Shown here piece after piece: positions 41,106-52,100 of a stretch of DNA of 64,000 nt. The DNA is from Adiantum capillus-veneris (lineage: Eukaryota; Streptophyta; Polypodiopsida; Polypodiales; Pteridaceae): positions 139,427,108 through 139,491,107 of the forward strand of contig CM043955.1 of assembly GCA_014529385.2 (NCBI GenBank), in the 5' to 3' direction. Within the stretch, counting starts at the first letter, position 1; every line of letters begins with the position of its first letter. The notes beneath the pieces are model-generated. The model ran no database searches, had not been told where the DNA came from, and worked only from the letters and a program-made list of their open reading frames with translations. Made by a program: the position numbers and the translations under genes.

Positions 41106-41982
41106 GAGGAAATGAAATGAAATGAAATGTTATATTAACATCTTCAAAAGGCCAAAGTGACCTATGAGACCAGAAAGTTACAATGTGGTGGATCTGATAC
41201 AAAGTCAGAGTAACAAGATGACAAAATGACAGAATGACAAAATGACAAAATAAAATAAAATACTATGGAATCCTAAATTGCTAGGTGTGGACTAAGCAGC
41301 TAAACAACTAGCTGGGATGGGTAAATCACATGAGATCCAGCATCGGTCGCTGGCGGATCTCATCAATCTCCTCCATGGTCAGTAGTCTGACCGGGCGTCG
41401 TGCATGTCGAGCCAAAGTGATCCGAATCCTCTGATGCAGCCTCCGTCGATGCTGTGTAGTCCTCTGTAGTCGTGGGCGTCTGGATCTAGTCGCTCGGTCG
41501 ATTAGTATGCCTCTGGTGTAAAGCGACAGGCTCTGCTGTGGTAGTAACTCCTCTGGGTGTCTAGTGGCAGCTCTAAAGAAGTCTGTGATCTGTCTCTGAG
41601 ACTGGCTAGCCTCTCCTCTCATCAGGCTCTCTCTGTGTCTGCGCAGCTCGAGCACGAAGATGGATTTCTACAGAGAGCATCTCCTCCAGCTTACGGAGGA
41701 TGGTTTTGTGACGAGGCCCAGCTACATGGACACCCACTTGTCTCATGGAATACGATGTGCTATTGGCCAGATTCGCACATCTTCACACCAGCTGCGGATC
41801 GACACCTGGAGATACAACGGAATACCAGCAGAGGCCAGGACATGCCCCCTGTGTGACATCGAGCCTGAGACAGAGTTGCACTACACATGCCGCTGCCCCG
41901 TCTACTACGAGATACGAGGCCGCTTCCATTGCTTGTTCAGAGAGGGCTTTGGACCTTTCGCTAGAGTCATGCGGTACGAGGA

Positions 41983-41990
<8 letters not shown>
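41106..41990 (-). mobile_element. LINE C: 3' end with inverted 5' segment (twin-priming type)
   Basis: The minus-strand part (41,655-41,326) encodes the ORF2 C-terminus (LELRRHRESLMRGEASQSQR to the stop), then a 3' UTR and the tail (41,106-41,160). The adjacent part, 41,656-41,985, carries the directly preceding ORF2 region but on the plus strand (MDFYREHLLQL to FARVMRYED), including the zinc-finger motif CPLCDIEPETELHYTCRC. The outer end of the inverted block is the sequence that should adjoin the minus-strand block, as twin priming predicts. About eight residues are lost at the join. Confidence 0.9.

Positions 41991-42057
<67 letters not shown>
41988..42057. repeat. Microsatellite (GT)n-(GA)n between two LINEs
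   Basis: A short GT run followed by about 30 GA units lies between the inverted end of LINE C and the tail of LINE D. Confidence 0.97.
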
Positions 42058-42060
<3 letters not shown>

Positions 42061-42250
42061 AATGAAATGAAATGATATATTAACGTCTTTAAAAGGCCAA
42101 AATGACCTATGAGACCAAGTTGTTACAACATGGTAAATCTGATACCATGTCCGGAATCAAAAAGAAATGAAACAAAATACAACTACTACGAACTGGGACT
42201 GTATGGATGTGCCAGCTAATACAAGGTGCCCAGTACATTGTGTAGTCCAA
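42056..42250 (-). mobile_element. LINE D: 3' tail and 3' UTR fragment
   Basis: On the plus strand the sequence atgaaatgaaatgaaatgat, then atattaacgtctttaaaagg and ggccaaaatgacctatgaga, matches the 3' ends of LINE A and LINE C. The 3' UTR similarity (gttacaacatggtaaatctgat) extends to about 42,160. No ORF2 of this copy is recognisable, so it is heavily 5'-truncated or decayed. A G run occurs at 42,259-42,272. Confidence 0.8.
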
Positions 42251-42559
42251 TGAGAGAAGGGGGGGGGGGGGGAGATAGTTATGGTAGAGAGAGATTAAAT
42301 TATCGTCCACTGAGGTCAGATATGACGTATGGGACCAAAACAAAAACAATACAACGATTCCTTTCGAGAGAGAGAGATCCCTTGAGATTTCAGCCATGGA
42401 CAAGGCAATAACCTCTGGAATCCGCCTGATTCCATCACTTATTCGATTTCCTTTATCGAATCTGAAAGTCAAACTCTTTGCACGTTCAAACCAGGCAGCC
42501 TTCTCACCGAGGAGATCATCCAGAGTAAAAATATAGCACAATGAGTAATGATCAATTTA

Positions 42560-43030
42560 TGCAATAAACGTAGAGCCATAAAGACAACACTTCCACTTTC
42601 TCAAAGCATGGACCTCAACAAATAGCTCTTTCTCGAACCTTGGGTAACGTATTTCAGTGTCAGAAGGATTCTTGCTTCAAATACAACAGGCCCTCATCAT
42701 GATAAAGGGTTGCATCGATTACATAATCACTAGCATCCATCCCAACAATGAATGGCTTGCCAGGATTTAGAATATGCAGCATAGGTGTAGTAGTCATCAA
42801 GTGTTTCAATGGCTTGAAGCTCTCATTGAGACACTCATTTTAAAAAACACGAAGATTAATCTTGTAGTGAGGTTCCAAACTCTTCGATCCTTTAATACCT
42901 CCTTTCAAACATTGCGTAAATGGAGCAACAGATTTCAAATTATCCTTGATAAATTTGCAAAATGTACTTAAACCTAGAAAAGATTACACTTGATGCATTC
43001 CCTAGGTGAGAAAACTTCTCTAGGTTTAGC
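42560..43030 (-). pseudogene. Ty3/gypsy RT-RNase H remnant
   Basis: Reading the minus strand through 42,800-42,700 gives LHILNPGKPFIVGMDASDYV, the start of a Ty3 RNase H with its first catalytic Asp. Upstream pieces (about 43,020-42,830) read like the end of RT. Stops are frequent. It is a small, old fragment with no LTR or other pol segments nearby. Confidence 0.6.
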
Positions 43031-44860
43031 AATCGAGTCTCATGTAGTGCCCTGCAACAGAGAGGAGCCACTCCACTCCCTTTTCATCATATCAACATGA
43101 TAGGGAACATGGAATGTCGGGAGGTTGTGTTCGTAGCATAATTGAAATATTGGACTAGCACTATGGTGCCTATCAGACTTTTTTGTCTTGTAAAAAGCAT
43201 GTACATGTAAGGTTTGTTGCATCAATGCAAACTCAAAAAAATTTCAATTCATGAGAGTGCTATCCATGGGAACTACTTAATGCGTATGACTTTGAGAGAT
43301 ATCTATCTGCAGCATTGCATCTCTATGTGACTAGTCCACAATTAGCATCTAGATGGGTTCAATGTGAAATGTCAGACTAGGATGTGATGACTAGTTGATG
43401 AGTACAACTTATTCCATTTGAGACATCTTGATGAGTCCAATGCCAAAGGTTGAACTAGCATATAATGGATAGTTGTTATGTGGTTTGTACGACATTTGTT
43501 TGATCGGATCGACACGCACATGATGGAACCAAGGTCTCTGAATAGACAAGACAGCGGCAAGCACTGCATGTTGGAAATGTTTTCATTGATCTACTTTGTT
43601 GAGTTTGGCAGTACAGATGCAATCGGGGATGATAACTCTTCTTTCAACAGGGAGGTGTTTCTATTTGGTACTAACAACAGGGGCTTCCCCAAGCACCCAC
43701 CAGAAGAGGTGGATCACAGTGATCCTCAGTGTGTTGACAATAAGGCTGCCATGCCCTTGCTGTACGTACTTCTACTGCCATCTTGCTGACATTTCCTTCT
43801 GAATTAATGGAAAAATCTACTTGCGATAAAGGAAAGGAAAAAGAGGTGAGATGACTAGAACTTCAGCACATCCAGAGAATGAAAGGAAGCAAAAGGGTCA
43901 CAATTGCAGGTAGCAAGGGACAAACTGAACTTCAGTCACACTCTCTTCAAGGACAATTGAGTCATTAAAAAGGAAATATAGAAGAGCTAACAATACCTTG
44001 CTTTTTTTAAAATAATATCAGGGCTGAATTACTGTGTACATTACCTCCTAGCTTTCTATGCTTACATATCTCTGCTTCATTTTCCACCCCACTTCTACAG
44101 AATATTTTTTTGTTTTCGGAGTCGGGTAGGGCACGCCCGGCCACTTCCCTCATACACCAAAAAAAGGATACAAGAAGAACGACCAAGACTATACACCCAG
44201 AAACCGAAGGCAGACGCTTTTGTCACTAGTTTCCTCTGGACTACGAGAGTCCACAATTATCTACACTCTTAGGGCCATGACTAATCCCTTGAGAGACCCA
44301 TTTCGCCAACTTGATTTGGGTGTGACAGTGACCAAGTACCTCTGTTTAGAGGCCCAGGTACTGCGGGACTTGCTTCGGTCTTCCCTTTGGAGTTGCCTCC
44401 TCCAGGTAACTTATCGCTCACCTCACTACAGAAGATCTCCTTTTAAATGGCCCACTGTCTTTGTCTTTGCTCATAAGCCACAAGACAAACACAACAATGA
44501 GAAGGATGGCCCATACAGGATACCCTCTGTATTAGATGTCTTCTATGGGTTCTGAATGGGTTGATGTTCGTCCGCAAAGTCATACTTCCTCTCATGCTTT
44601 CTCAACTAGCTCTTATCTCACAAAAATGAACAGACATTTTAAAGGTATTACTCACTGACAAAATACAAATGACAATATATCTAACCTGTTGTTTAGAATC
44701 TGCAAAAGCTCCTGATGAACTTTCAAGTCAAATGCTATTCTATGTACAGTTCACATGCTCGTTCTTTTTTCATTCTTATAAATGATACATGCGAATAATA
44801 TTAAAGACATCAAAAGGGCATGGACCACTGTGCAAAATACAAAACCAATCAGCAGTCTAC
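43031..44860. other. No recognised gene
   Basis: I found no supported coding sequence. A few medium frames (43,478-43,789 and 44,220-44,555 on plus) match nothing known to me. A possible short exon-like stretch on the minus strand lies at about 44,694-44,720 (GAG CTT TTG CAG ATT CTA AAC AAC before a GT), but its phase does not fit the host gene model. Confidence 0.4.
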
Positions 44861-44923
44861 CTGCTCATCATGTTGGTCCATTGACAGAATGAAGCGCCTC
44901 TTTTCTGATTTCAAGCCAGAAAC
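44861..44923 (-). CDS. Possible upstream exon of the host gene
   Basis: A 63-nt minus-strand segment between a good acceptor (atcttaccag) and donor (gtagac) codes VSGLKSEKRRFILSMDQHDEQ in phase 0-0. It is open in that phase only. It would splice directly to the first exon of the host gene at 34,828 (VEELQQEIEELRRS) and continue the same helical, charged character. The intron would be 10,032 bp and would contain LINEs A-D and the solo LTR. This is inference from phase and composition. Confidence 0.42.
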
Positions 44924-44959
44924 CTGGTAAGATATCAAAATTGAGCAATAAGCATAAAA

Positions 44960-45100
44960 TAGACAGATAGAAAGAAAGAAAGATATTAATGTCTCTTGAA
45001 GGCCAAATGGCCCACTAAACCAATCCAGGTGCAATGGGTGATAATGTCTGTCAACGTAAAGTGTATCAGGCTTGGACACTCCAAGGTAACACACGCACAG
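44960..45100 (-). mobile_element. Diverged LINE 3' tail
   Basis: gaaagaaagaaagatattaa followed by tgtctcttgaaggccaaatg and gcccactaaaccaa resembles the LINE A/C/D 3' end (gatatattaacgtcttcaaaaggccaaaatgacc...gagacca), but with a different tail repeat. It is probably an older relative. Confidence 0.55.
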
Positions 45101-45596
45101 AAACATCAAAATCACTCAACTTTAACACTAGAATGGTATAACAGGACACTTTTATGTCCTTGGACACTTTTGTGTCCTGTTAAGTGACCATTTTGCTTGA
45201 ATTATTTGAAGAGTATGAGAATGGATTTCTAGGTGCTATATATCCACAAAGTTGCCTTATGAGCTGAAAAAAACTTACCATTTTTTTTGGAGTATCGATC
45301 TCACCATTAACCTTACTCTTGCACAACATTTTTGAACCTAAACTGTGTGAAAAAACGGGTCCTGTTTTTGGCTTTTTTTCAAATTTTGGCAACTATACAC
45401 TCTAAACTTCATGTTTGTGAGGTTTAGATGGCTAGAGGTTAGGCCTTCATTGTTCTCAACATGTTTTGATGCTTGTAGGGAGAGCTAAGTGTTAAAATTG
45501 AAAGTTATGATCAATTTACAAGAATTGCATAATCCTGTTTTTTGGCCAAAATTAGCACTTTTATGATTTTTTTGGGGCTTTTGTAGCGCGGATAAT

Positions 45597-46129
45597 GTGT
45601 CGTGCTCTCTACAGTGTGGGTGCCCCTCAGTGCAATGTGCGTGACAATCTTACTCAAACAAATGGAACTCTCTCAAACAGAATGAAACACAGAAACAATG
45701 GATAACAACAGAGACACAATAGTGGACCAGAACATGTGGACTCGACTAGCTCAAAGAACCATGTACAGACTCTGGCGTGGCAGCACACTCAGCTCCAACC
45801 CAGGACTCACAGGTACAAATGGGGTGTCGAGGCTCAGATGTGCAGGGATGGTGAAGTAGTGCTCTATGTAAGACTCTCTCTAGACGACTACGTACAAGAT
45901 AATCCTAATGACTCAACGGCTACTACTCATATATACAATCATAAAGAGCCACCAATGGCTCATAAATGTCAGCCAGCTAAGTGTGACCTGGCCACATGTC
46001 CACTAGGCCACCATCCGTATCCCTGCCATGTGTCACTGCCCAGAGTGTCCGTCCAGTGTGACAGACCAGACCAACTGTACTAACTGTAACTGTGTCCTGT
46101 AGCAGTGACACTATAGCCTGCTAACAGGT
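45597..46129 (-). mobile_element. Possible 3' LTR of the minus-strand Ty3 element
   Basis: On the minus strand this block begins TGTTAGCAGGC, has a TATA-like gtatatatg in its first half and ends GAGCACGACACA. Its place downstream of the accessory ORF fits a 3' LTR. There is no clear polypurine tract before it, and the partner LTR is outside the window. Confidence 0.3.
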
Positions 46130-46616
46130 TGCCCGCCACAAGACTGGTCACCGTCTCAGTGAGCCAAACACTGAATGAAATTGCAAAAGTAACTATATGT
46201 ACAATGAAAGGTGGGGCAAGAGCACAGTCCTGTCACCCAAGGGAAAGTGTTGTCGCCACTGCTGCCCCAGAAGTATCCAGATCGGGAGGCGCCATCAGAT
46301 CAATTGTGTAATGATGTGGTTGCTGGACTGTGCTCTGCATAACTGGCTTCTTGTGGTTTGAGCAACCATCTGCTGTACAGCGGATGGAAGCACCTCCCTT
46401 GAAGTGAACTCCGGACGCCTAGTAACACAACCATGGCGGTGTGCACCAGCAACACCGTCACAACAAGGAACACTCTGGCTCTACATTGGTGGCATCTGGA
46501 CCTGAGACCCCTGCTGAGTAAAGTAATGGAACATGGGACTGTGGGTATTGTCCCATGAATTGCTGAGAGGGCTGAGAGGGACCAGATGGGTAGTGTCCCA
46601 TGAACTGCTGAGAGGG

Positions 46617-48383
46617 TTAAGAGGGACCTGCTGGTGCTGCAAAGCCTGTTGGATTCTGGACCTGTATCCCTGGCCCAGTCCATCCATATCCCACAGGAGC
46701 CTGGGTAGGCCTGTTACCATACATAAGCATTTCTTGAAATCCCTGCACCTGTGCTTTTAGGTCATCAATAATCCTTGACTTTATCTTCAATGCTTGCTGT
46801 AGTGCAAAAGTCGTTGCATCTCGATCTGCGATGGCACTCTCTGCAACTCGCAGAGATCCCTCCATAGCTGCGTATGTGGAAGAGTTACGCTGATGCGTTG
46901 CAGCTAGCTGCTTTGTGCCTAGCTCGATGGTGGCAATAGCAGCTCTGGAGTCCTGAAGTAACTTCTCTGAAAGCTGAAACAGAGAAGTGGAGTCCGCCAT
47001 ACCTGAAGATCCCTCAGATGCATGTGATGCTGGAGGGCGCACATGTGGCACAGCCGGCGAGCTAGCAGTAGGTATAGCCGGTGCAGTGGGTGCCTCTAAG
47101 ATTGTTGTTGTAGGTGGAGAGAGAGATATGTTGACCGGTGTATGAGTGAAGATGGGAGAAGAAGGAAGAGGATCCTGTATGGGTGAAGTGACCATCCTGT
47201 CCTGAGGAGCGGCAGTAGACATTGGCGCCGGCACAACAGAACCAGGGGTAGAAGTAGACGTGTGACGCTGAAAATGTACCCTAGTCTGCTGGCTCTCAGA
47301 AACTGGCAAGGAGAGTAGAGACTTCACTGTATCCTTCACCACTTTCGTCTTGATCTTCTTTTTCTTGGTGACTGTGGGGTCAACCTGCATGCTCGCCGTT
47401 TTCCTTTTCCCTTTCGAGGTTCCCTGCTCCTCATCCACTTCATTTGGGTTGATAGGTATGTTTATGACCCATGCCAAGAGAGGTGCCGCAAAACATTTAA
47501 AACTTAACTGCACAGACTGCACTTGGGCCCGAAATCTTTTAGCCCTAGTCTGCAAGGAGCTGAAGAGAATCTGGTGGAATCCACAAGGGATAGTGTGGAT
47601 TAAACAGTATAGCCCTTCGCAGTGTGAGAATGTAGTGAGAAGATCAGGCTTTTCCTTGTCTTCTTTGGCATCCCGAGCCAGAAATTAATACCTGAAGATT
47701 GCGAGAAGCCGTCTGTTTCGCTCATAATCCGGGTGATCCGAACTCAATAGCTCTTGACATGCTTGAATTGTCGCATCCTTGGACAGCAAAGAGAAAGTGC
47801 GAGTAGTAGATTTCACAGCTGGAAAGTTGGTCATACCCATGGCATGGCCAAGCCTTGTAGCTGTTAGCTTGCGGCCCCGGACCTTTGGAAAGTCTTTCAA
47901 CAGTTGATGTATCAGCTCTACTGGAACCGTATCAGGTAAATCTGCATCAGCCAATGCTGTGAGGCCCAGAGTCCGTAGTTGAGCAGGCGAAAGCACCTCA
48001 CTGAGAGATGGTCGAGGTTGCTGCATATGAAAATTTAATGAGAATGCAGTGCGAGTTTTCAAAGAAGCAGGCCTCTTGATTTCATAAGTGATGATTTGCT
48101 GCTTTTCTTTCTTCTGAGCCACTTTTGAATGTTCCTCCTGATCACTGGAAGCACCTGACTCAAAATTTACATCTGAATCATCAGATGCTGCTGAGTCTGC
48201 TTTGTAGCTCTCATCACTTGGGTCACTGGAGGTAAAGTCATCTATGCCATGGCTGCTGCTTGCAGATACTTCCTTTGCTTCGCTCTCTGATTCTGCAACC
48301 AGAGCTTTCCTCTTCTTCAACTCTACCTTTTTCTTGCTATTTCCTTCTGGCTGTTTCTCCTGTTGCTTGCTACCTCCTGCCAT
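46617..48383 (-). pseudogene. Accessory ORF of the minus-strand Ty3 element, one stop
   Basis: From the ATG at 48,383 (MAGGSKQQEKQPEG) a single frame runs to the stop at 46,619-46,617, interrupted only by TAA at 47,687-47,685. Without that stop it would be 588 residues. The N-terminal 110 residues are basic, then acidic/Ser-rich. A globular part (about 48,050-47,450) contains SEVLSPAQLRTLGLTALADA and RLGHAMGMTNFP. A basic patch (KKKKIKTKVVKDT), a Pro/Thr/Ser-rich linker and a C-terminal coiled coil (SLFQLSEKLLQDSRAAIATI to about 46,740) follow. No membrane segment or catalytic motif is evident. It lies downstream of integrase on the same strand, the position of the accessory ORF in the element at 1-7.4 kb. 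The function is unknown. Confidence 0.75.
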
Positions 48384-48499
48384 GGTGAGGTCGGGTGGAT
48401 GACAAACAGTGAGCAGTTGAGTAGACCAAGGATGGAAAAAAAACACCACGATCAGACCAAGGCTGATTATAGAAATGATTTGGGGATTGGGCTAGGCAG

Positions 48500-49260
48500 A
48501 GGCTGGACAGAAGGCGAGCTTGGGCGATTTAGGGTTGGGCTAGACGATTCGACTGAGGATTGGGTATAGGGGCGATTGGGTAGGGGAGAATCAAGAGGTA
48601 ACAGGCAAATGAATTTAGGGCTGGGGCGAGTAAGTTAGGATAGGAGCGAAATTCAGAAGGCTTGGGGCCTTGGGCGAATCCAAAATAAGGCTGGGGCGAA
48701 TCCACTAGGAACTGGATAGGGGCGAATTTTCCAGGCTGGGGCGAATCCAAAAGTAACTGGGTAGGGGCGAATTGAATAGGGCTAGGGCGGATCCAAAATA
48801 GGGTAGGGCGAATCCAATAGAGGTCTGAGGCGAATTTAATAGAGGTCAGGGGCGAATTTAATAGGCAGAGGAGGGCGAATTTTTGCAGGTCGAATTCCTG
48901 CAGCCGGCATAAAAAAAAAGGGACGAATTGGGAGGGAAAGGGGAATTGGAATGCAGAGTGCTAATTAGGAGGGCAGATGTGACCAGATGGCGAGTTTGGG
49001 AGATAGGGGACTAATATGAGGCACAGGGCGAATTTGTCAAGGGAGGGGGTCGAATTGGGAGGCATAGGGGGCGAAATGGGCAGGGTCGAATTGGGATGGG
49101 AGAGGGACGAATTGGGAACTAGGGGAGGTGTTCTAATTTGTAGGAGAATGCAGGAGAGGGGCGAATTTCTGGAAGGGCTAATTCAGCCTGGGCGAATTTG
49201 GGAGGGAAGGGAGCCGAATTTGGAGAGAGGAGAGGAGGGCGAATTTAAGAGATAGGGGAG
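48500..49260. repeat. Degenerate G-rich minisatellite (ggggcgaatt-type), copy B
   Basis: The plus strand repeats words such as ggggcgaattt, gggcgaatcc and agggcgaattggga dozens of times with irregular spacing. It separates the accessory ORF from integrase copy B. The runs of three to four G suggest quadruplex potential on the plus strand. Confidence 0.9.
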
Positions 49261-49942
49261 GGAGAGTAAATGGACAAAGGGGATGATTGGCAGCCAATGT
49301 TGAAGACGAAAATTTGAGGCTGTGCCCCTCCGGTGAGGATACATACATCACTTTGCACACTTTGCAGAGAGGCATACAACAAAGAGTTTACCGCTGCTTG
49401 ATACCAAGCATGTCCTTGAATTTTGCCCATTGTGACCACAGTGGGAACACTGCCCAGCCATTTTCGAAGAAGCCAAGCAAGGCCAAGGCTAAGAATTTAC
49501 TTATCAAATCTTTACTGACAAGCTTATTATATGTGGCAGACCTTGAGAGGAGGTAGTAACCTTAAAGAAAAGATCACCAAAGAGACTAGGAGCTTAATTG
49601 GAAATACCTTAGTGCTAATGTCAAATAACATTGATGATAGAACAAATAGAGAAAGAGTGATTGAATTGTAAGAAGTTGAAGACAATACCCAATTACCGAG
49701 ACTGAGTGGAAAATGATACTTCAGACTGAAAGATGGAACTTCTACAAACCTAGCAGAGATTGCGACATAACAGAACTCTCGTTCTGGTGGTGGAAAGGTA
49801 GTTGGGATGAGAGAGATGGGAGATTTGAACCAACATATGGCGAAATGCTGCAGATTGCTTACTCAGAGTAATAGCACTTGATTCTGGAACCATTTACCAG
49901 AGGCAGTTGGACACCTTCTAGAGTGACTAACTGGACTGCCCC
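49261..49942. other. Spacer between G-rich repeat and integrase copy B
   Basis: No coding sequence is recognised. Presumably non-coding spacer of the Ty3 element. Confidence 0.4.
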
Positions 49943-50758
49943 CTATGGTAAAATCTCTTCCACCACGAAGGGCCCTTGCCAAGCTCGAACGAGCTTCTTT
50001 GCTTTTTTCAAATATTTTGCCTGATAGAGTAGCACCAATGTGCCTTGCGTTATTTTCGGCTTTCTGAGGTGGCGATCATGCCACGCTTTGCGACGAAGTT
50101 GCTCCCCTTGCAGAGCATGAGAAGCTAAAAGGCGGCTTTCATCCAATAAGGTAAGACGGGATATAGAAGCAGCTTCCATGCCCCTACTTGCACGCAGACT
50201 ACCCACCCTAGGGGATCCGGAGTTGAACTCAAATGGAGCTATGGCTTCCAAACCGAAAGCGAGTTGAAAAGACGTGTGATTTGTTGTTGCTTTGAAAGAT
50301 GTGCGGTATGCCCAAAGAGTGCCGTTAACAGCTTGAGCCCACGATGCTGGATGGAGATGACATGCTTTCCGCAGGAGGGCTATGAGAACCTTGTTGGTGC
50401 TCTCGGCCTGCCCATTGGCTCTAGGGTAATAAGAGCACGACTTGCGGTGAAAAATCTTGTAATTGGCCAGCAAAACTGAGATCATGTCATTGACAAAATG
50501 ACTGCCCCTATCACTGGTGATCTCTAAGGGACATCCAAATCTGTATAAAATATTTTCATATAAAAATTTGGCTACTGTATTGCTAGTGCAATCTACTGTT
50601 GCCACTACCTCTGCCCACTTTGTTGCATAGTCTGTAGCCACTAGCAGATATTTGCGATTACCTGGTTGAGCCGGGGGATATATTGGACCCACATAGTCCA
50701 AGCCATACATCAGTACATACATCCTTGTATCTCTCACACAATTGCAATTCAATCCCAA
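49943..50758 (-). pseudogene. Ty3 integrase, copy B (core and C-terminal part)
   Basis: An open minus-strand frame with the catalytic core GLDYVGPIYPP (first Asp, near 50,700), TSDRGSHFVND (second Asp, near 50,500) and ANGQAESTNK (Glu, near 50,410). A C-terminal domain follows with AWHDRHLRKPKITQGTLVLL and AWQGPFVVEEILP. The N-terminal zinc-finger part is absent: upstream sequence is a G-rich spacer, not RNase H. All three acidic residues are present. It is clearly related to integrase copy A at 52.1-52.8 kb. Confidence 0.9.
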
Positions 50759-50785
50759 AAATTGCAGCTCTGTTAAAGCCTCTTT

Positions 50786-51466
50786 CTATCTGTTCTGTTC
50801 TGCTGAGAGAGAAAACAGTGGATTAACGCTTTTCTCAATTGGTTGATTAACGCCTTTCTCAATTGGGTGCAGACTGGCTGATGTAGCTTTAATAGGTGGA
50901 GGCCCAGCCAGAATCAAGGATCTGCGCGAGAAGGGGGGCGAGGACTCGCCAGGTATGGCAGAGGTGCGGGTTTGACAGGGGGCTAATTTGAAGGCTGGAG
51001 AGGAAGCGAGTGGCGATAGGGGATGGCGAGTGTTCGAGGAAGGGAGGGCAACTTCGATAGGGGAGGGCGAGGGCTCGATATGGAGGGCGAGGGCGAGGGC
51101 TGGAGAGGGAAGGGCGAGGGGTCGATAGGGGGGCGGGGCGAGGGGTTGGTAGGGGGGGCGAGGGCTCGATAGGGGAAGGGCGAGGGCGAGGGCTGGAGAG
51201 GGGGGCGAGGGGTCGATAGGGGGGTGAGGGCGGGGGGTTGACAGGGGGACTAGGGCGAGCTTTGGAGAGGGGGGACGAGGGCGAGGGAAATTAGTGGCTA
51301 GGGTGAGGTGTAGAGAGGGGAAAGGGCGATGGGAATTAGGAATTAGGGCAACCCTTATAGCCTTCAGCAGGGGTAGGGAAGGTGGGGGATGGAGCTCATT
51401 AAGCAAAGGAACACAGTAGGAGGAGAGAATGTGGGCCAGGTTAAGAGATGATAAGGGGCTCAGCAA
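50786..51466. repeat. G-rich minisatellite (gggcgaggg-type), copy A
   Basis: The plus strand repeats gggcgagggctcgatagggg and close variants, densest at 50,930-51,300. The minus-strand frame over it (Pro/Leu/Ser-rich) is a repeat artefact. It resembles copy B at 48.5-49.3 kb in its recurring gggcga word. Strong quadruplex potential. Confidence 0.9.
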
Positions 51467-52100
51467 GCAGTAAGCAAGGGAACAGTGCGGGGAAAAAGAA
51501 AGAACAAGGCCGAGATAGAGAGCCAGATATAAATGCTGTCAGAGATAGAGAATAACAATTTAGGACTTATCTTTTCGGCTATGGAGTCTCGTTAACCAGA
51601 ACAGGCTATTGACCAGGTGGGTGCTATGGAAAGACGTGTTGAAATTCACACCCTCGAGAATCTCACCTTGCACGTGTGTGAAAGAGAGGGAACAGATAAC
51701 CAATTGAAAGGAGGAAGACATTAGTATTGAATCAATTTGAGGAGTCTTTTAAAAGAGAGAGTCCCAGAAAGGCACAGAGAGATGTGATGGTGAGAGAGTG
51801 CATTTAAAAATTAGAGACGGAAAAGAGAGATGCAGTTGAGCTGGTTTAATCGTCGAACAATATCCAATAATCAAAAGATCTATCCGATGAGACTTGAACC
51901 TCGGAAATTACAGAGGGGTAGCAGAGACAGAACAACAGTAACTGATGCACGCAATAAAACAAGGGAGTGTTGAAAGATAAGAGCTATCATGAGGAAGATT
52001 GGAGAAGAGGGGAAAATGGTAAGCCAGGGAGAAATACAGAGCTGAGGAGGGGATAATCATATGGTGTTGGGATAGCTCTCATCAGTAGATGTGTATATAA
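51467..52100. other. Spacer downstream of integrase copy A
   Basis: A-rich and G-rich plus strand with no coding frame I can support. It occupies the same relative place as 49,261-49,942 in copy B. Confidence 0.4.

Noticed and set aside
41557-41856. Plus-strand frame at the LINE C inversion joint
   Set aside because: Shadow frame; the real LINE frames are 41,655-41,326 minus and 41,660-41,990 plus.
44690-44760. Second possible upstream exon (ELLQILNN before a GT donor)
   Set aside because: Its end phase does not fit the next host-gene exon and the acceptor is ambiguous.
50786-51466. 226-codon Pro/Leu/Ser-rich minus-strand ORF
   Set aside because: Translation of a G-rich minisatellite; periodic composition, not a protein family.
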